Positions 33,093-43,856 of a DNA stretch of 64,000 nucleotides are shown here, piece by piece; the first letter of the stretch is position 1, and each line of letters begins with the position of its first letter. The stretch comes from Spodoptera frugiperda (taxonomy: Eukaryota; Arthropoda; Insecta; Lepidoptera; Noctuidae), in assembly GCF_023101765.2 (NCBI RefSeq), contig NC_064212.1:2232001-2296000 (forward strand). The letters run 5' to 3'. The notes under the pieces were generated by a model. It did not search any database. It was not told the origin of the DNA and saw nothing but the letters and a program-made list of their open reading frames with translations. Made by a program: the position numbers and the translations under genes.

Positions 33093-33240
33093 CCGGAGCT
33101 GCGGACTGCCTAGTGGGTAACCGGAGCTCCAGCTCAAAAGTCAGAAGTAGGAACGGAGTGGTTTTAGTCAGTAAGAGTCTAACACTCATCTCGCTTCGTC
33201 CAAAGCGGTAAAAGTCATAGGATGCTTTTCCCAGTTCAAA
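33093..33240 (+). mobile_element. R1-tail copy
   Basis: Begins at CCGGAGCTGCGGACTGCC, the common breakpoint, and ends TTTTCCCAGTTCAAAGA. Diverged (GAACGGAGTGG, CGCTTCGTCCAAAGCGG), suggesting greater age. Confidence 0.75.
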
Positions 33241-33677
33241 GACATGCAAACACATCTACGTTATATTGAAAACGAGCTTTAATCTTACATGAAATCTCAC
33301 GATACCCAGTGACAATCACTTAATACGAGATCTTATGATCACTCAATTCACTCATACATGCAATTACTAGACCAACGACCTTTCAATACAAAGTATTTAA
33401 TGACCAACTACGTCAAACTAAAAAAAAAACTGTCGCCAGGAGGCACTTCAAAGCGGAATTACATTCATCAAAACTACTAGCAAAGAGTTTTTTAATCATT
33501 TACGACTGTTGTAAAACTGATATAGCGCTGTAAAACCGTCTCCTGCGCCGATAAAATTAACTTAAACTGTAAATCTTTTTATCAAAGGGATTTCCGCTGA
33601 TATTATCCAATGTAGTACTAAAATGATAGGGAAATATTACAATAATAAACATCAAATAATAACTTTTTTATGTAATA
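33241..33677. other. Interval with no recognised feature
   Basis: AT-rich spacer between R1-tail and repeat F. Confidence 0.45.
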
Positions 33678-33945
33678 AGCCGGTAAACAAGCAGACGGAT
33701 CACCTGATGGTAAGCAATCGCCGCCGTCCGTGGACACTTGAAACACCAGAGGCGTTACAAGTGGTTAGGAATTTAAGGGTTGTTGAGGAATCGGGGATTG
33801 GGAAGATTGGGAAGGGGGTAATTGGGTCTCCGGTAACCTCACTTACACAACGCAAGCATTGTTACACATCGGTTTTCTGTGAGGCCGACGCATCACTTCG
33901 GTCGAGCCGGCCCATTCGTGCCGAAGCATGGCTCTCCCACACTTT
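33678..33945 (+). repeat. Repeat F, near full-length copy
   Basis: AAACAAGCAGACGGATCACC, GCAATCGCCGCCGTCCGTGG, GAGGCGTTACAAGTG, GGGATTGGGAAGATTGGGAA, TCCGGTAACCTCACTTACAC, CACATCGGTTTTCTGTGAGG and GCATGGCTCTCCCACACTTT. The frames at 33623-33994 (+) and 33843-34079 (-) are readings of this repeat, not genes. Confidence 0.78.
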
Positions 33946-34279
33946 GTATGAAGGCGTTGTGAGTCAACCTTTATTTTATAATATTCTTGATTGATGTTGT
34001 TCTGACGTCTGGTTTCTATGAAAGGGTTCTCTATGAGTCGTTTACGCCCACTTCTAGTAAAGGGCAAAATTGCTGTCATAAAATTTATAATTTCTTTGAT
34101 GTAACTAGAAGAAAATTTGGAACAGTTGACGCAATTATAGACCTTATGACCCTATTAACGTAGATTTTCTTTTTGCACGTGGCCCAATAAAATTAAAATT
34201 GACACAAAAAAGTAAAATAATAATTTTATATTCTGTTATACGAGTCATTCCGAATCCAGACATTCCTTCATTCAGTATC
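33946..34279. other. Interval with no recognised feature
   Basis: AT-rich spacer between repeat F and fold-back H copy 2. Confidence 0.45.
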
Positions 34280-34385
34280 CTTAGTACAAGTTCGCAACTT
34301 CAAAAACGAAGCGCTCTGATTGGTTAGTTCATTCGCGCCAGCCAATCAGAGCGCCGAACGCGCTCTCGTTTCGTTTCGTACTAAG
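34280..34385. repeat. Fold-back family H, copy 2 (shortened)
   Basis: CTTAGTACAAG at the left, GCGCTCTGATTGGTTAGTTC then CCAGCCAATCAGAGCGCCG in the loop, and TTTCGTACTAAGGGTACAG at the right. The arms have lost the TTTACGTTTAA portion, leaving 106 bp. Confidence 0.8.
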
Positions 34386-34862
34386 GGTACAGAGTTATGA
34401 ACGATAAAACGAACACTATATGTTATATTGATTCACGGTACATAAATGAAATCTCATACATAACCCCTAAAACATACCCAAAACAAAAACAAACCCTGCA
34501 AACTTTATATGCAATAACTAAAGAATTGATTCTCATTTATGAACCATAATCCATACAAAATAAAGCTCAAAATGCATTAACTATACTTCGCAAATTACTT
34601 TCGTAGGAGGCACCGAATTTCATTTGATTACAATACCATCAATAAACCCTATGTTCTTAGCTATAAAGTTGAAATTGCAATGTTTTATGACGTTGACTTA
34701 GCAACTTGGTCTATCGTAGTTAATTATAGAAGTTTAGGGTTCTGTCAAAACATTTTTAGTTCCGTACATGTCATTTGTTTTAATTAAGATTAATGATTTT
34801 TGTAATAAAGTGGACTCCTGGAGTTGGGTGTAGTATGTGTCACTCATAGTTTATTTATATTA

Positions 34863-34890
34863 TACAGTGGAGGCCAAAATTAAGGGACAC
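34863..34890 (+). repeat. Solitary Tc1-like terminal repeat
   Basis: TA followed by CAGTGGAGGCCAAAATTAAG and GGACAC has the form of a Tc1-family transposon end (CAGTG-GGCCAAAA). No matching inverted end is found in the window, so the rest of the element has been lost. Confidence 0.45.
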
Positions 34891-34895
34891 AATGA

Positions 34896-34945
34896 CATTT
34901 CATTTCATATCATTTCATTTCATATCATTTCATTTCATATCATAT
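34896..34945. repeat. 15-bp minisatellite
   Basis: Three tandem units of the type CATTTCATTTCATAT immediately after the Tc1-like end. Confidence 0.85.
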
Positions 34946-34991
34946 TTTTTTTCTTTGTTTCGTTTCAATCGTTGTAATCGGTGATGAACTA

Positions 34992-35116
34992 GGTTGTAAT
35001 GGTAGTTGTGTGATCCCCAATTTGTTGTTTCGGGTCTGGGTGTCATGTGTATGTGAAATTATATGTTTGTAAACGCACCCACGATACAGGATAAAATTCT
35101 AGGGTAACGTTTAAAA
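34992..35116 (+). mobile_element. SINE-2 copy, 5' truncated
   Basis: GTGATCCCCAATTTGTTGTT, GTCTGGGTGTCATGTG, TGTAAACGCACCCACGATAC and TCTAGGGTAACGTTTAAAA. Its A-rich 3' end is immediately followed by the 238-bp TIR element. Confidence 0.72.
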
Positions 35117-35354
35117 AATGTAACAGAACTATCTTTTTGATCCTCGAAAGGACATGCAACCAACGAGACAGACTGCTGTCTGTCTCGAATTTGAGATCTG
35201 AGTAGGGCGAATTATATTGGAGTTTATCAGATTATTAATAGTAGATAGATTTGCCACCGTCCCAGGTGCTGGGTTTAATAATATACTGAACTGATTAAAA
35301 GTGCATGCTGTTTGCCTGTCCTTTCGAAGATCAAAAACATTGTTCTGTTACATT
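35117..35354. mobile_element. 238-bp TIR element (MITE)
   Basis: 43-bp terminal inverted repeats (35117-35159 and 35312-35354) differ at four positions and contain AATGTAACAGAAC, TTTTTGATC and TCGAAAGGACA. TTAA lies at or next to both ends (35111-35114 and 35354-35357), which would suit TTAA-specific insertion, although the spacing is not identical. Internally there is a short palindrome GAGACAGACTGCTGTCTGTCTC. No coding frame. Confidence 0.75.
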
Positions 35355-36481
35355 TAAAACCATCCAAATAGTTCTATAAGCATAATGTGTTGTTATCTAC
35401 TAAACTACTAATATACTTGGTAAAAAAACTTTCGACCTGACAAGTTCAACGTTCAGCGGCAGACATAAAATTAATAGGAAATACAGGGTGCGTGATCATT
35501 TCGCCTAAATGTGACTTGAACACGCGCATTTTGTATAGAGCAATGTATACATAACCGCATATAAAGGTACACTAATCTATCACATTCTTTCAATTGATTT
35601 TCTACCTTAATTTTTGGTGGGAAAGTTGATATTCTATTGATAATGTTGGGTAACTTGATGTGCTGTTGAATAAAACAGTATATAATTTGTGCGAACTGAA
35701 ACTAAAGTTTTATAGGAAATGTTGTTTGAATGTAGACAAAAACTAAGCATTCGTAGATACGGAACTTTTTTTAAAAATTAAATGTTAGATATGAAAGTGC
35801 TTAACTTAACTACTTAAGTTTGAAACTTTTCGTGTTATTCTTCTAGTTAATCTATTTTATAGTATGTTAAAATACTATGTTTGTCACATGGTTATTGAAG
35901 TTAACTCATCATTAAGTTACAATGAAACGAGTGTTCTTACGGTTGTAAACTACGTTAATTAGATATCTAGGTATTGGTTTCAATTCAAAGCACTTTTCAG
36001 CAGCTATTTTAATTAGCACTCTATTTAGTGCATAGTAATGTTATGAAACAATGTGAAAAGCGATAAAAAAGTCAATTGAAACTAAATCAGTCATTAAAAT
36101 AAAAATATGTGCCAATACTAACGTTAATTAAATCTAAAGCTAATTGAATGAGCTATTACGTAATTCATACCACTCTCATACCAATAAAACGCATTAAAAA
36201 AAAAGAAAAAATCTACAATGAAGTGCAAAATTTATGGCACACGGCCAAATATACGAGTGTCATACTCATACTCATTTCCTTTGTATAACTATAAAAATCT
36301 GAAAGAACTTTTTTATATTTTATTTTAAATAAACATAAAACAGGTCTATGCACTCTTTACATATTATTACATCTTTGTAATTTCCTCATAAAACGACAAT
36401 ACGTGCTGACAGCTGTCATTGCGCCATCTTGTTTTTTTTCTGTTGTGAAATGTCAGTGTCATGGATTGTATGTACAGAGCG
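35355..36481. other. Interval with no recognised feature
   Basis: AT-rich, non-coding sequence. No repeat family identified. Confidence 0.5.
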
Positions 36482-36629
36482 CTTAGTACGAGTTTGTTTT
36501 ACGTTTAACGAGATCGAAATGAGACCGCGTTCGGCGCTCTGATTGGTTGGTTCATTCGCACCGGCCAATCAGACCGCCGAACGCGCTCTCGTTTCGTTTT
36601 CGTTTAACGTAAAGCAAACTCATACTAAG
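36482..36629. repeat. Fold-back family H, copy 3 (longest)
   Basis: 148 bp from CTTAGTACGAGTTTGTTTTA to AAAGCAAACTCATACTAAGG. The loop carries GATTGGTTGGTTCATTCG and CGGCCAATCAGACCGCCG, so CCAAT boxes face both ways. GGTACAG follows the right end as in the other copies. Confidence 0.85.
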
Positions 36630-37336
36630 GGTACAGGAAACGTGTCGTCGAAAGTTCGCGAATTTTATTACTTTTTCATTGCTGGAGTTAAAATGTAATC
36701 TTGCTTTGTGGAATGCGAATCTGTGTTCTTTCTTTAATAACAATGATATTACGTTTGATGACATTGTTTTTTGTAATTTTTATCATTGACGTGACAATGT
36801 TTTTTACATTTCTTTTGAGAGTTATTTCTCTCATTGTTCCATTTTAATTTGCACAGAGTATTTTTCCAGTAGCTTTGATTAATTTTAAAAAATCATTTAT
36901 TAATTTTATACAAAAATTAGATCAACCTTGTTCGATAAATGTCTTGTCATGTCATGTTTACGTCAAAACTTTAGACAATTTTGTTTTTTAATTTTCCGCT
37001 ATTTTAAACCCACGACAGTTTTGCATGTAACACCAATGTCTGGATTGGATAATAGCTAAGTATATTCCAATATAGTGACAATCTTATTGCCTTGTATCGG
37101 GCACTGTTCCAATTCTGCTGAAATGATTTTCCGATAGGATACGAGAAGATTCGAGCATAACACTGCAATTACACTTACGAGTTCGGGAATTTTGAAGCCA
37201 GTAGCAGCTTTGCAGGCCGCAGTAATGTTCATTGTTATTATCTAAGACTTTGTTAGTTTAGTTCATGAGGGAGGAAATTTTCGTCTGTATAATGTACAAA
37301 CGTGGCAAAATACGTACTAAAATAATGCTGTAGTTG
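36630..37336. other. Interval with no recognised feature
   Basis: AT-rich with CATGTCATGTTTACGTC and similar short motifs, but no gene. Confidence 0.45.
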
Positions 37337-37500
37337 TATACCAAGACAATGTTTATACCGTCCTTTTCAATTCTAATATTGCTGTAGAGGACGTGCATCA
37401 CGTCTTGTATGAGTGTCAACGAATGGAGTCTCAGAGGTGTCAGAATTTTAGTTTAAATAATTTTAATATTGTTATTTATTTTTATTTAATAGCATTTTAG
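37337..37500 (+). pseudogene. Non-LTR retrotransposon C-terminal remnant
   Basis: An open frame of about 54 codons with no start codon contains VEDVHHVLYECQRMESQR and ends at TAG (37498-37500). The H-X4-C motif after an acidic stretch resembles the C-terminal zinc-knuckle region of LINE ORF2 (compare HTVAVC in the R1-like copy). The two expected upstream cysteines are not visible. The last residues are AT-encoded and probably degenerate. A dead copy from a different, older LINE family. Confidence 0.45.
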
Positions 37501-38089
37501 CATCACCAGTGATCTGAGGCTAGATCTCTTTATAATTTAATCATTTCAATTTAAGGGCATGCTTAACCTGTTAAAGGTTTAGCTTCTTCATTTTTCTACT
37601 AGGAAAAAAGCCCTAATGTATAATTTAAGATTTAAAAAAAACTAATAAATCTCATTATCCATTATAATAAAATTCTACCAACCCAATTTAAAAAACAAAT
37701 CATCCAACGAGGCGCCTAAAAACTTGCATTCACGGAAAGCTTCGATCCTTTATATCTGGCACGCCAATCAGTGTTCATTATACAATGTTTTATAAGAAAT
37801 TAACTTCTAAGAATATTTCAATGTAAACACATAGCCATTATAATGTACACGAAACAAATTGTGACCTGATATAATAATGGGTGTTACGTTAAACATGCAC
37901 TCAAGTGCACGATTTTGATTTGACGTTTATTGTATAAACTACAAGACTTACTTTTGATTGGTTTTTAGCAATATGTGGTGTTTAGTGATGAATTTGTGTA
38001 TACCTGTAACAAAAACATATTAAATTGTTAGTACACATTTTTTTACAATCAATAGCATATATTTTTATGGTATCATATTTCTTTTTATA
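37501..38089. other. Interval with no recognised feature
   Basis: Probable 3' flank of the LINE remnant (ACCAGTGATCTGAGGCTAG), then AT-rich sequence. Confidence 0.45.
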
Positions 38090-38330
38090 GCAATCGCCGC
38101 CGTCCATAGATACTCAAGAGGCGTTACAAGTGCGATGCGTTAGGAATTTAAGGGTTGTTGGGAAAACGGATATTGGGAAGATTGGGAAGGGGGTAATTGG
38201 GGCTCCGGTAACCTCACTCACACAACGAAACACAACGCAAGCGTTGCTTCACGTCGGTTTTCTGTGAGGCCATGGTATTACTCCAATCGAGCTGTCCCAT
38301 TCGTGCCGAAGCATGGCTCTCCCACACTTA
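38090..38330 (+). repeat. Repeat F, 5' shortened copy
   Basis: Starts at GCAATCGCCGCCGTCCATAG, so the CAGACGGGTCACC opening is absent. It continues through GGAAGATTGGGAAGGGGG, TCACGTCGGTTTTCTGTGAG and ATGGCTCTCCCACACTTAAA. Confidence 0.75.
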
Positions 38331-38511
38331 AATGACATAAATACGACAAAACACGACCTTTAACAATATTATCAGCAATAAATAAATGTTTATAATGTTC
38401 CAAGTTTAAATAATATAATCCCAACAATATAATAATTGATAAGTGATCCACTTTATTATTATACAGATAATCAGTCTTTATACAAATAACAACGCAGTGA
38501 ATTTAAATATG

Positions 38512-38790
38512 TAACGTCACGCCTTTTATCCCCGAAGGGATAGGCAGAGGTCCACATTACGGCATGTAATGCCGCTATACAATATACACCAATATACACT
38601 TTTTGTGGGTGGTGCCTGGGTGAGCCTATTGCCATATACTGGGCACGATTCCACACTCCGTGCTTCTACTGAAAAATTCGCGAAAATCCGAAAAAGTACC
38701 CAGTAATACTTTGCCCAACCCGGGAATCGAACCCGAGACTCCTTGTCTGGCAGTCGCACTTGCGACTACTCGACCAACGAGGCAGTCAAT
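38512..38790 (-). mobile_element. SINE-1 copy, full length
   Basis: In reverse: CGTCACGCCTTTTATCCCCG, GGGATAGGCAGAGGTCCAC, ATTGCCATATACTGGGCACG, CACTCCGTGCTTCTACTG, ACCCGGGAATCGAACCCGAG (B box) and CTACTCGACCAACGAGGCAG (A box). The best-preserved head in the window. The three overlapping minus-strand frames here are SINE readings, not genes. Confidence 0.85.
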
Positions 38791-38825
38791 TTCAAATAGA
38801 TACAATACATAGGCATAGAATATCA

Positions 38826-38927
38826 AAACAACATTTACAATTCTAATTGTAAATGTTGTTTCAACTCGTCAGATTGGATTTTGTGGAAGATCTAGAGATC
38901 TTCTACAAAATCCAATCTAACCAGTTG
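38826..38927. repeat. Two abutting palindromes
   Basis: Palindrome 1: a perfect 17-nt arm AAACAACATTTACAATT at 38826-38842 and its complement at 38845-38861, with the 2-nt spacer CT. Palindrome 2 starts on the next base: 32-nt arms 38862-38893 and 38896-38927, 29 of 32 paired, with the 2-nt spacer AG, containing AGATTGGATTTTGT. Each has almost no loop. Confidence 0.88.
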
Positions 38928-39242
38928 AGAGGAGCAACAGCAACTTCAAAACAAAAGATAGATCCTAACAAGATGTACTATATACCGGAGACACCTCTCC
39001 TTTTGTCCACGGCCTAACGAGAACCCTTTACAAGTCTAGTATTGGTCGAGGCTTTTCAGGCTATAACGACTGCCAGCACAAAGATACTTGGATCTAGGTA
39101 CCTAGGTACATATTTCCCATATATCGATGAATTTGTCGGCTAAAGTCATTGTGGTACATATCCAATGTTATCTTTTTTAATTACTTGGTCAGATTTCAGC
39201 CTTTTCAGAGTTTAAAGACTGTTAGCATAAAGCTCATTATAT
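38928..39242. other. Interval with no recognised feature
   Basis: Between the palindromes and the RTE tail. Mixed composition and no coding signal. Confidence 0.45.
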
Positions 39243-39398
39243 TCTATACTAGCTTCTGCTAAAGTATCCTATCACCCAATACAGCTCATATCCCTGTCTT
39301 TACACCAAATTTTATCAAAATCTGTTCAGTGGTTTCAGCGTGATTGACGAATAAATATTCGAACAAACTTACACATTTATAATGTTAGTGTGATTATT
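39243..39398 (+). mobile_element. RTE-like LINE tail
   Basis: CTATACTAGCTTCTGC, AGTATCCTATCACCC, CAGCTCATATCCCTGTC, TTTTATCAAAATCTGTTCAG, GGTTTCAGCGTGATTGACG and TAATGTTAGTGTGAT. Same order as 29094 and 60715. Confidence 0.68.
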
Positions 39399-40280
39399 AA
39401 TACGGTTTTGGCTGTTATTCTCTTTGTTAGCTTTTATATTTGTAGGTGTACATATCAAGTTAACCTCTATCACCTGTTAAAATATTCAGTGTTGACTGCC
39501 TTGGTAATAAAATCGAATACCTACACGAGACTGAATAAATAGATTTCAGATTTAAAAACATACAATCTCACATAGAAATCTCTAATAGAAAATAAAAATT
39601 ATATACACAAACCATTTTCCGCAAAGACTAGGAATCCAAGACCATAAATCAAACAAATTTCTAACTTAAAAACGTATCATTAAGCTTCATTTTCTAACAA
39701 ACGAGTCCCTCTAATTTGCTTCAGCGACGTAATGAGACAGACTGTCAGAGCAAATTGGACCTTGATATTACAGGGTAAGGTTTATAGTGGTTTGAAAGGT
39801 AATTGAGGTCTTGTTTGAATAGGACATGATTAGATTATGACAAGCATCGTTGCAAGATCTAAGTGATCTGCGAATGAAAGGAAATCTATTTAATAGAAGG
39901 AAGAAATATAAAGACTAATTCTATGAAAGGAAATAAAATGGCCACTTATCTTCATTTGATTGGATATCAAATCAAATAACTAATGCATCTTCATATCAAA
40001 TATTATATGAATTTTATAGCGTGGATTTTGTGACTAATAAAAGTAATCTAAGTTACTCCTTCCAGAAAAATCTTCGATCTCCAGTACCTCGTAATAGGGT
40101 TAACGACCAACCGTCACTCCTCATTAGTGTTGAGAAGTAAACCAATGCACTACTGAAGGAAAGACTCCTTCTTTAATGAGGGAAAATTCTAACCACCCTC
40201 TCCTTATGTTTAAGTAAAAGAGCCATTTATTATAATTATTAAATTAAATGCGAAATTATTCTAATTCTAATATTTTTTTA
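39399..40280. other. Interval with no recognised feature
   Basis: AT-rich and non-coding. No repeat identified. Confidence 0.5.
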
Positions 40281-40572
40281 TGGAATTGGGGGCAAACGAG
40301 CAGACGGGTCGCTTGATGGTAACCGATCAGCGCCGCCCATGAACACCAGCAACACCAGAGCGTTACTAGTGCATTACTGGCCTTTTGGGGGTTAGGAATA
40401 TAAGAGTTGTTGGGAAATCGGGGATTGGGAAGATTGCAAAGAAAGGTAATTGGGCTGCCGTTAACATCACTCACATAACGCAAGCGTTGTTTCACGTCGG
40501 TTTTCTGTGAGGACGTGGTATCACTCCGATCGAGCCGGCCCATTCATACCGAAGCATGGCTCTCCCACACTT
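40281..40572 (+). repeat. Repeat F, full-length copy
   Basis: GGGCAAACGAGCAGACGGGTC, CAGCGCCGCCCATGAACACC, TTACTGGCCTTTTGGGGGTT, ATCGGGGATTGGGAAGATTG, GCAAGCGTTGTTTCACGTCG, GATCGAGCCGGCCC and CATGGCTCTCCCACACTTT. The most complete copy and a good reference. A minus-strand frame (40256-40543) is a reading of it. Confidence 0.82.
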
Positions 40573-40958
40573 TCTACGAGTAATAAACCAAAGAGCCAGC
40601 CAGACAAAAGATACAAAAGTCAATATTGATTCTTAAAGTTAAAATGAACTTGGAGAGCGCTGGGACATTGATAGGTACGGAATTTAATTGCTGTTCCCGA
40701 TGGTATATCAGCTTACCCAAGCCTTTTAGGTCTAGGGTTCTTGCATAAGCGGTAGCGAGAGCGAGTAAAGAGCCAAATTTATGGCATCATGTATGAACGA
40801 GAAGTTGGAAAATGAACTGTATTTTATGTCTAGTAGTTGCAAGTTTCGTTTATTCACTGTGATTTATTTACCATCAAATTAAATCGACAGATATTGGTGA
40901 TTTTGTTCGGTTATATAAAGTTTTGTAAAACATGAATTTGTAGGTTAGTTATAAGCAA

Positions 40959-41100
40959 TAAACTAAAAATCGCGGTTTACTCACGTAAATTAATGGAGAA
41001 AAGCTCTACTAGTTTCGAGTCAAAGAGATACTTCATTATAAGCAGCTGCAATAGAGCACGCTCCATTCATTCACGTGAGTAAATCGTGATACTTAGTTTA
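40959..41100. mobile_element. Fold-back family E, complete copy (142 bp)
   Basis: 40-bp terminal inverted repeats (40959-40998 and 41061-41100), 34 of 40 identical, including TTTACTCACGT. Interior: AAAGCTCTACTAGTTTCGAG and AAGCAGCTGC. Half-copies lie at 54990 and 58012 (both reverse). Confidence 0.75.
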
Positions 41101-41654
41101 TTTAGTATATCTTTGATAGTTATTATAAAAACATAGCAATAACGATAACAATAATCAAAAAAGTGTATCATACGCTACAAATGAAACAAATACTTTGACC
41201 AAGTTTCAAGTTGCAACATCAACAAAACAATATACAACCTTGTCCCAATAAATCACGAATCGAATCGGACATCAAAGGTAAACCATATTAAGATCAATCC
41301 AGTTATCTAGACAAGCACATCTGTTCCGAGATACAGTTTAAACTAAAACGTTTCTCGTATAACTGTGCGAATGTAATCGGTTTTTGTATATAAAGCTTGT
41401 TTATGTATATGTATGATGTTCGAGTCTATTTATAGATTGGATTATTTAAATATTGGGGTTAGATTAAAGTAGTGTGTCCTAGTTCGTTTTTAGGGTTAAT
41501 TGTGTGACGTGGATGAGATTAAAGTTTAGGGATTTTCCTTTCTATCTTTGATTCCAGATAAAGTCATTCAATTATTTCTACCGTTACATGAGCACATACC
41601 TATTACCTATATACATCAAGAGAATTGTTTTTGTATGACCACTGCTGACCAAAG
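41101..41654. other. Interval with no recognised feature
   Basis: AT-rich and non-coding. Confidence 0.5.
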
Positions 41655-41700
41655 CCTCTTCTCGCACGGAAACCAGGTCTAGGTAGTTCGCAGCTTCGGA
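41655..41700 (-). mobile_element. Degenerate R1-tail fragment
   Basis: GCACGGAAACCAGGTCTAGG and TAGTTCGCAGCTTCGGAT fit the 5' end of the R1-tail in reverse. The 3' part is unrecognisable. Confidence 0.35.
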
Positions 41701-41764
41701 TTATGATTAGACAGACAGGAAAGTTAACGTTAACTCAATTTTTTTAGATAAATACACACTTATA

Positions 41765-41935
41765 ATTAGAAATTATAAGACCAGGTTTCGTCACGATGTT
41801 TTCCTTCACCGTTTGTCAGTGGTTTCTAAATAATCTTAGAAAGTATATATAACTCAGAAAGTCACATTAGTACGCAGCTGCATGCATGAGGAGCGGGTGG
41901 GAGGGGTTTTAAACCTCTGGGCCTCCACGACATTT
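41765..41935 (-). mobile_element. SINE-3 copy (reverse, diverged)
   Basis: CAGGTTTCGTCACGATGTTT, TTCACCGTTTGTCAGTGG, TATATATAACTCAGAAAGTC and TGCATGCATGAGGAGCGG are the reverse complement, in order, of the 46702 SINE-3. The tRNA-like head is poorly preserved. Confidence 0.6.
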
Positions 41936-42719
41936 TATTTATTTATTTAATCTTTAATGTACACAATACAATAAAATAGTGGTACACAAGGCGAACTTAA
42001 TGCCATATGGCATTCTCTATCAGTCAACCATTCTATCGTTATACATGACAAACCAGTACCAATCAATCACTATAGATTTATTATAACAAACACATTGTAT
42101 AAAACACATAACCATTAAACCATTTAAACTGTTATTACTACAAAATCGATGAAATAAAAGTTATAAAAGAGCTATAGAAACAAAAAGAGATATATTTTAT
42201 TGTTGAAATTGATGTTGCAGTGAGTATGAATGTTTGGTTTGACGTCACAGTACCGTCATAAACCCATGTGCAGGCAGTTTTATCTAGTTTTAGCTGGAAA
42301 TCTATGGAATGAATAAATCATAGTGTTCCCATCCATCATCGGTCCATGATGGTCGGTTTCTACGAATTATATGCTCGTATATAGATTAGAATAACAGTTT
42401 TTTGTTGAGATCATTACCTTATTGATAATTTATAAAGATAATTAATTTGATGCAAAACTTACCTACTTGACTTAAGGTATTTAACGCAAGGATATGGTAA
42501 ATTTATTACAATTCATGAATGAAATTCTTAATCTTTTAGCCAGTGTTGTAAGAGAAACATCTGACAAGAGTTGCTGATAAATTTTATTCTTTTGACCTAC
42601 GATCAAACCTGGCCGTCAAGCATTCATCATGGTTTCATCATCATGGTAGACCTTATAAAGAGGAGGTTCTTAGTCCAGTAGTCTAGTTACACGAGCTATT
42701 CATTAAAATAAGGCGAACC
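41936..42719. other. Interval with no recognised feature
   Basis: AT-rich sequence with TTTATTTATTTATTTAA at the left edge. No gene. Confidence 0.5.
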
Positions 42720-42812
42720 CATTGTCATACTATTGAGACTTCCTAAAATTGAAAACCAAAAATACTTTTCCCTACCCAAGAATTGAGTCAACGATGCAGT
42801 CGAGAGACAGAA
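42720..42812 (-). mobile_element. Very degenerate SINE-1
   Basis: CCCTACCCAAGAATTGAGTC and AACGATGCAGTCGAGAG echo the reverse SINE-1 head, and CATACTATTGAGAC may be its body. Weak match. Confidence 0.3.
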
Positions 42813-43130
42813 CCAAAGACTTAGTATAATCGTTATACCTCAGCACTAAGACCTAAGCCATACCCGGAGAAAGTAATTATTAAAGAACTTAGTTCATACC
42901 GTGAAAGGTAGCCGTCTCCAATTAAAAGTTTAGCTTCATCTGCTCTAGACTTCGCTTCATTTTCATATTATTATTAAATTCCTAAATAAATTCTAGCGTT
43001 TAATTGGGATATAGGAGTCTTTTTGGTATTAAGTTGTTTTGTTGTTAATAATTATAATAGGGTAGAATGTCTGATTAATATTGAACTCAAGTGAGATACT
43101 AAGCAAGGGTTACCGGTAAAGTAAAGCTGC

Positions 43131-43236
43131 TTTTTTTTTTTGAAGGGGGGAAAATCATTTAATGTCTTCTCTAGCCTTGGGCGAGGCGAAACGGAGTGTC
43201 AGACTCATACTGACTAAAAACCACCCCATTCCTTTA
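43131..43236 (-). mobile_element. R1-tail copy, strongly 5' truncated
   Basis: A T tract, GAAGGGGGGAAAATCATTTA, CTTGGGCGAGGCGAAACGG and ACTGACTAAAAACCACCCCA, stopping at CATTCC about 60 bp short of the usual end. TAAAGTAA at 43117-43124 and 43252-43259 may be a target duplication. Confidence 0.78.
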
Positions 43237-43240
43237 TGTA

Positions 43241-43770
43241 CGACCCTAAATTAAAGTAAGAGTCTGAAACAGTAAATGGCAATAGGCTCCTGATTCATAA
43301 GACTTAGAACATTACCGTAACAATTGTATCTTACATGATATGTGGACATCTTTCTACCCCTTTTGAGGATCCAAAGGGGGTTTATGTTATAAAATACATT
43401 TTACAAGCACAATATTGAAAAGTAATTCAGTTAATATTCTCTCACGCCATTTTGGCTTCGAATAATTTTATTAAATTTTTCCTCGACCCAGTAAAAAAAT
43501 ATTGGCGAACGTAAAGACAAAATTTTAGCATGAAATAATTATATTATTCAAATTTTTCAGCCTCGATAGAAGTCTGTATTTAGTGGACTTTTTGTTTGTT
43601 TAATATATTTATTTGGTTCAAACATTTACTTTAGCTTCAGAATCAGTATTACTTTATAAGTGTTATTTTATACAGTTGTTATAGTCTACGAATTGGTTTC
43701 TTGACAGAAAAATGCAGTGAGCTTTGTCCCAAATTTTGTTGAATGCATGGGTGTATCTACATATTTACTA
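43241..43770. other. Interval with no recognised feature
   Basis: AT-rich and non-coding. Confidence 0.5.
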
Positions 43771-43856
43771 GCACTCATCATCATCAGCCTGTTCTCGTCC
43801 ACTGCTGGACACAGACCTCTCCAATGGCACACCACTGAGCTCGATCTTCAGCTCTA
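43771..43856 (-). repeat. Retroposon 3' tail fragment (SINE-3 type)
   Basis: CACTCATCATCATCAGCCTG, TCGTCCACTGCTGGACACAG, ACCTCTCCAATGG and CGATCTTCAGC. Reverse complement of the tail type at 63575 (GGGCTGAAGATCAAGC, GAGGCCTGTC). The overlapping frames at 43717-43989 and 43768-44019 are not genes. Confidence 0.65.

Noticed and set aside
33623..33994. 123-codon frame (+)
   Set aside because: It is a translation through repeat F; similar readings recur in other copies.
38471..38826. Three overlapping minus-strand frames
   Set aside because: All are readings of the SINE-1 copy.
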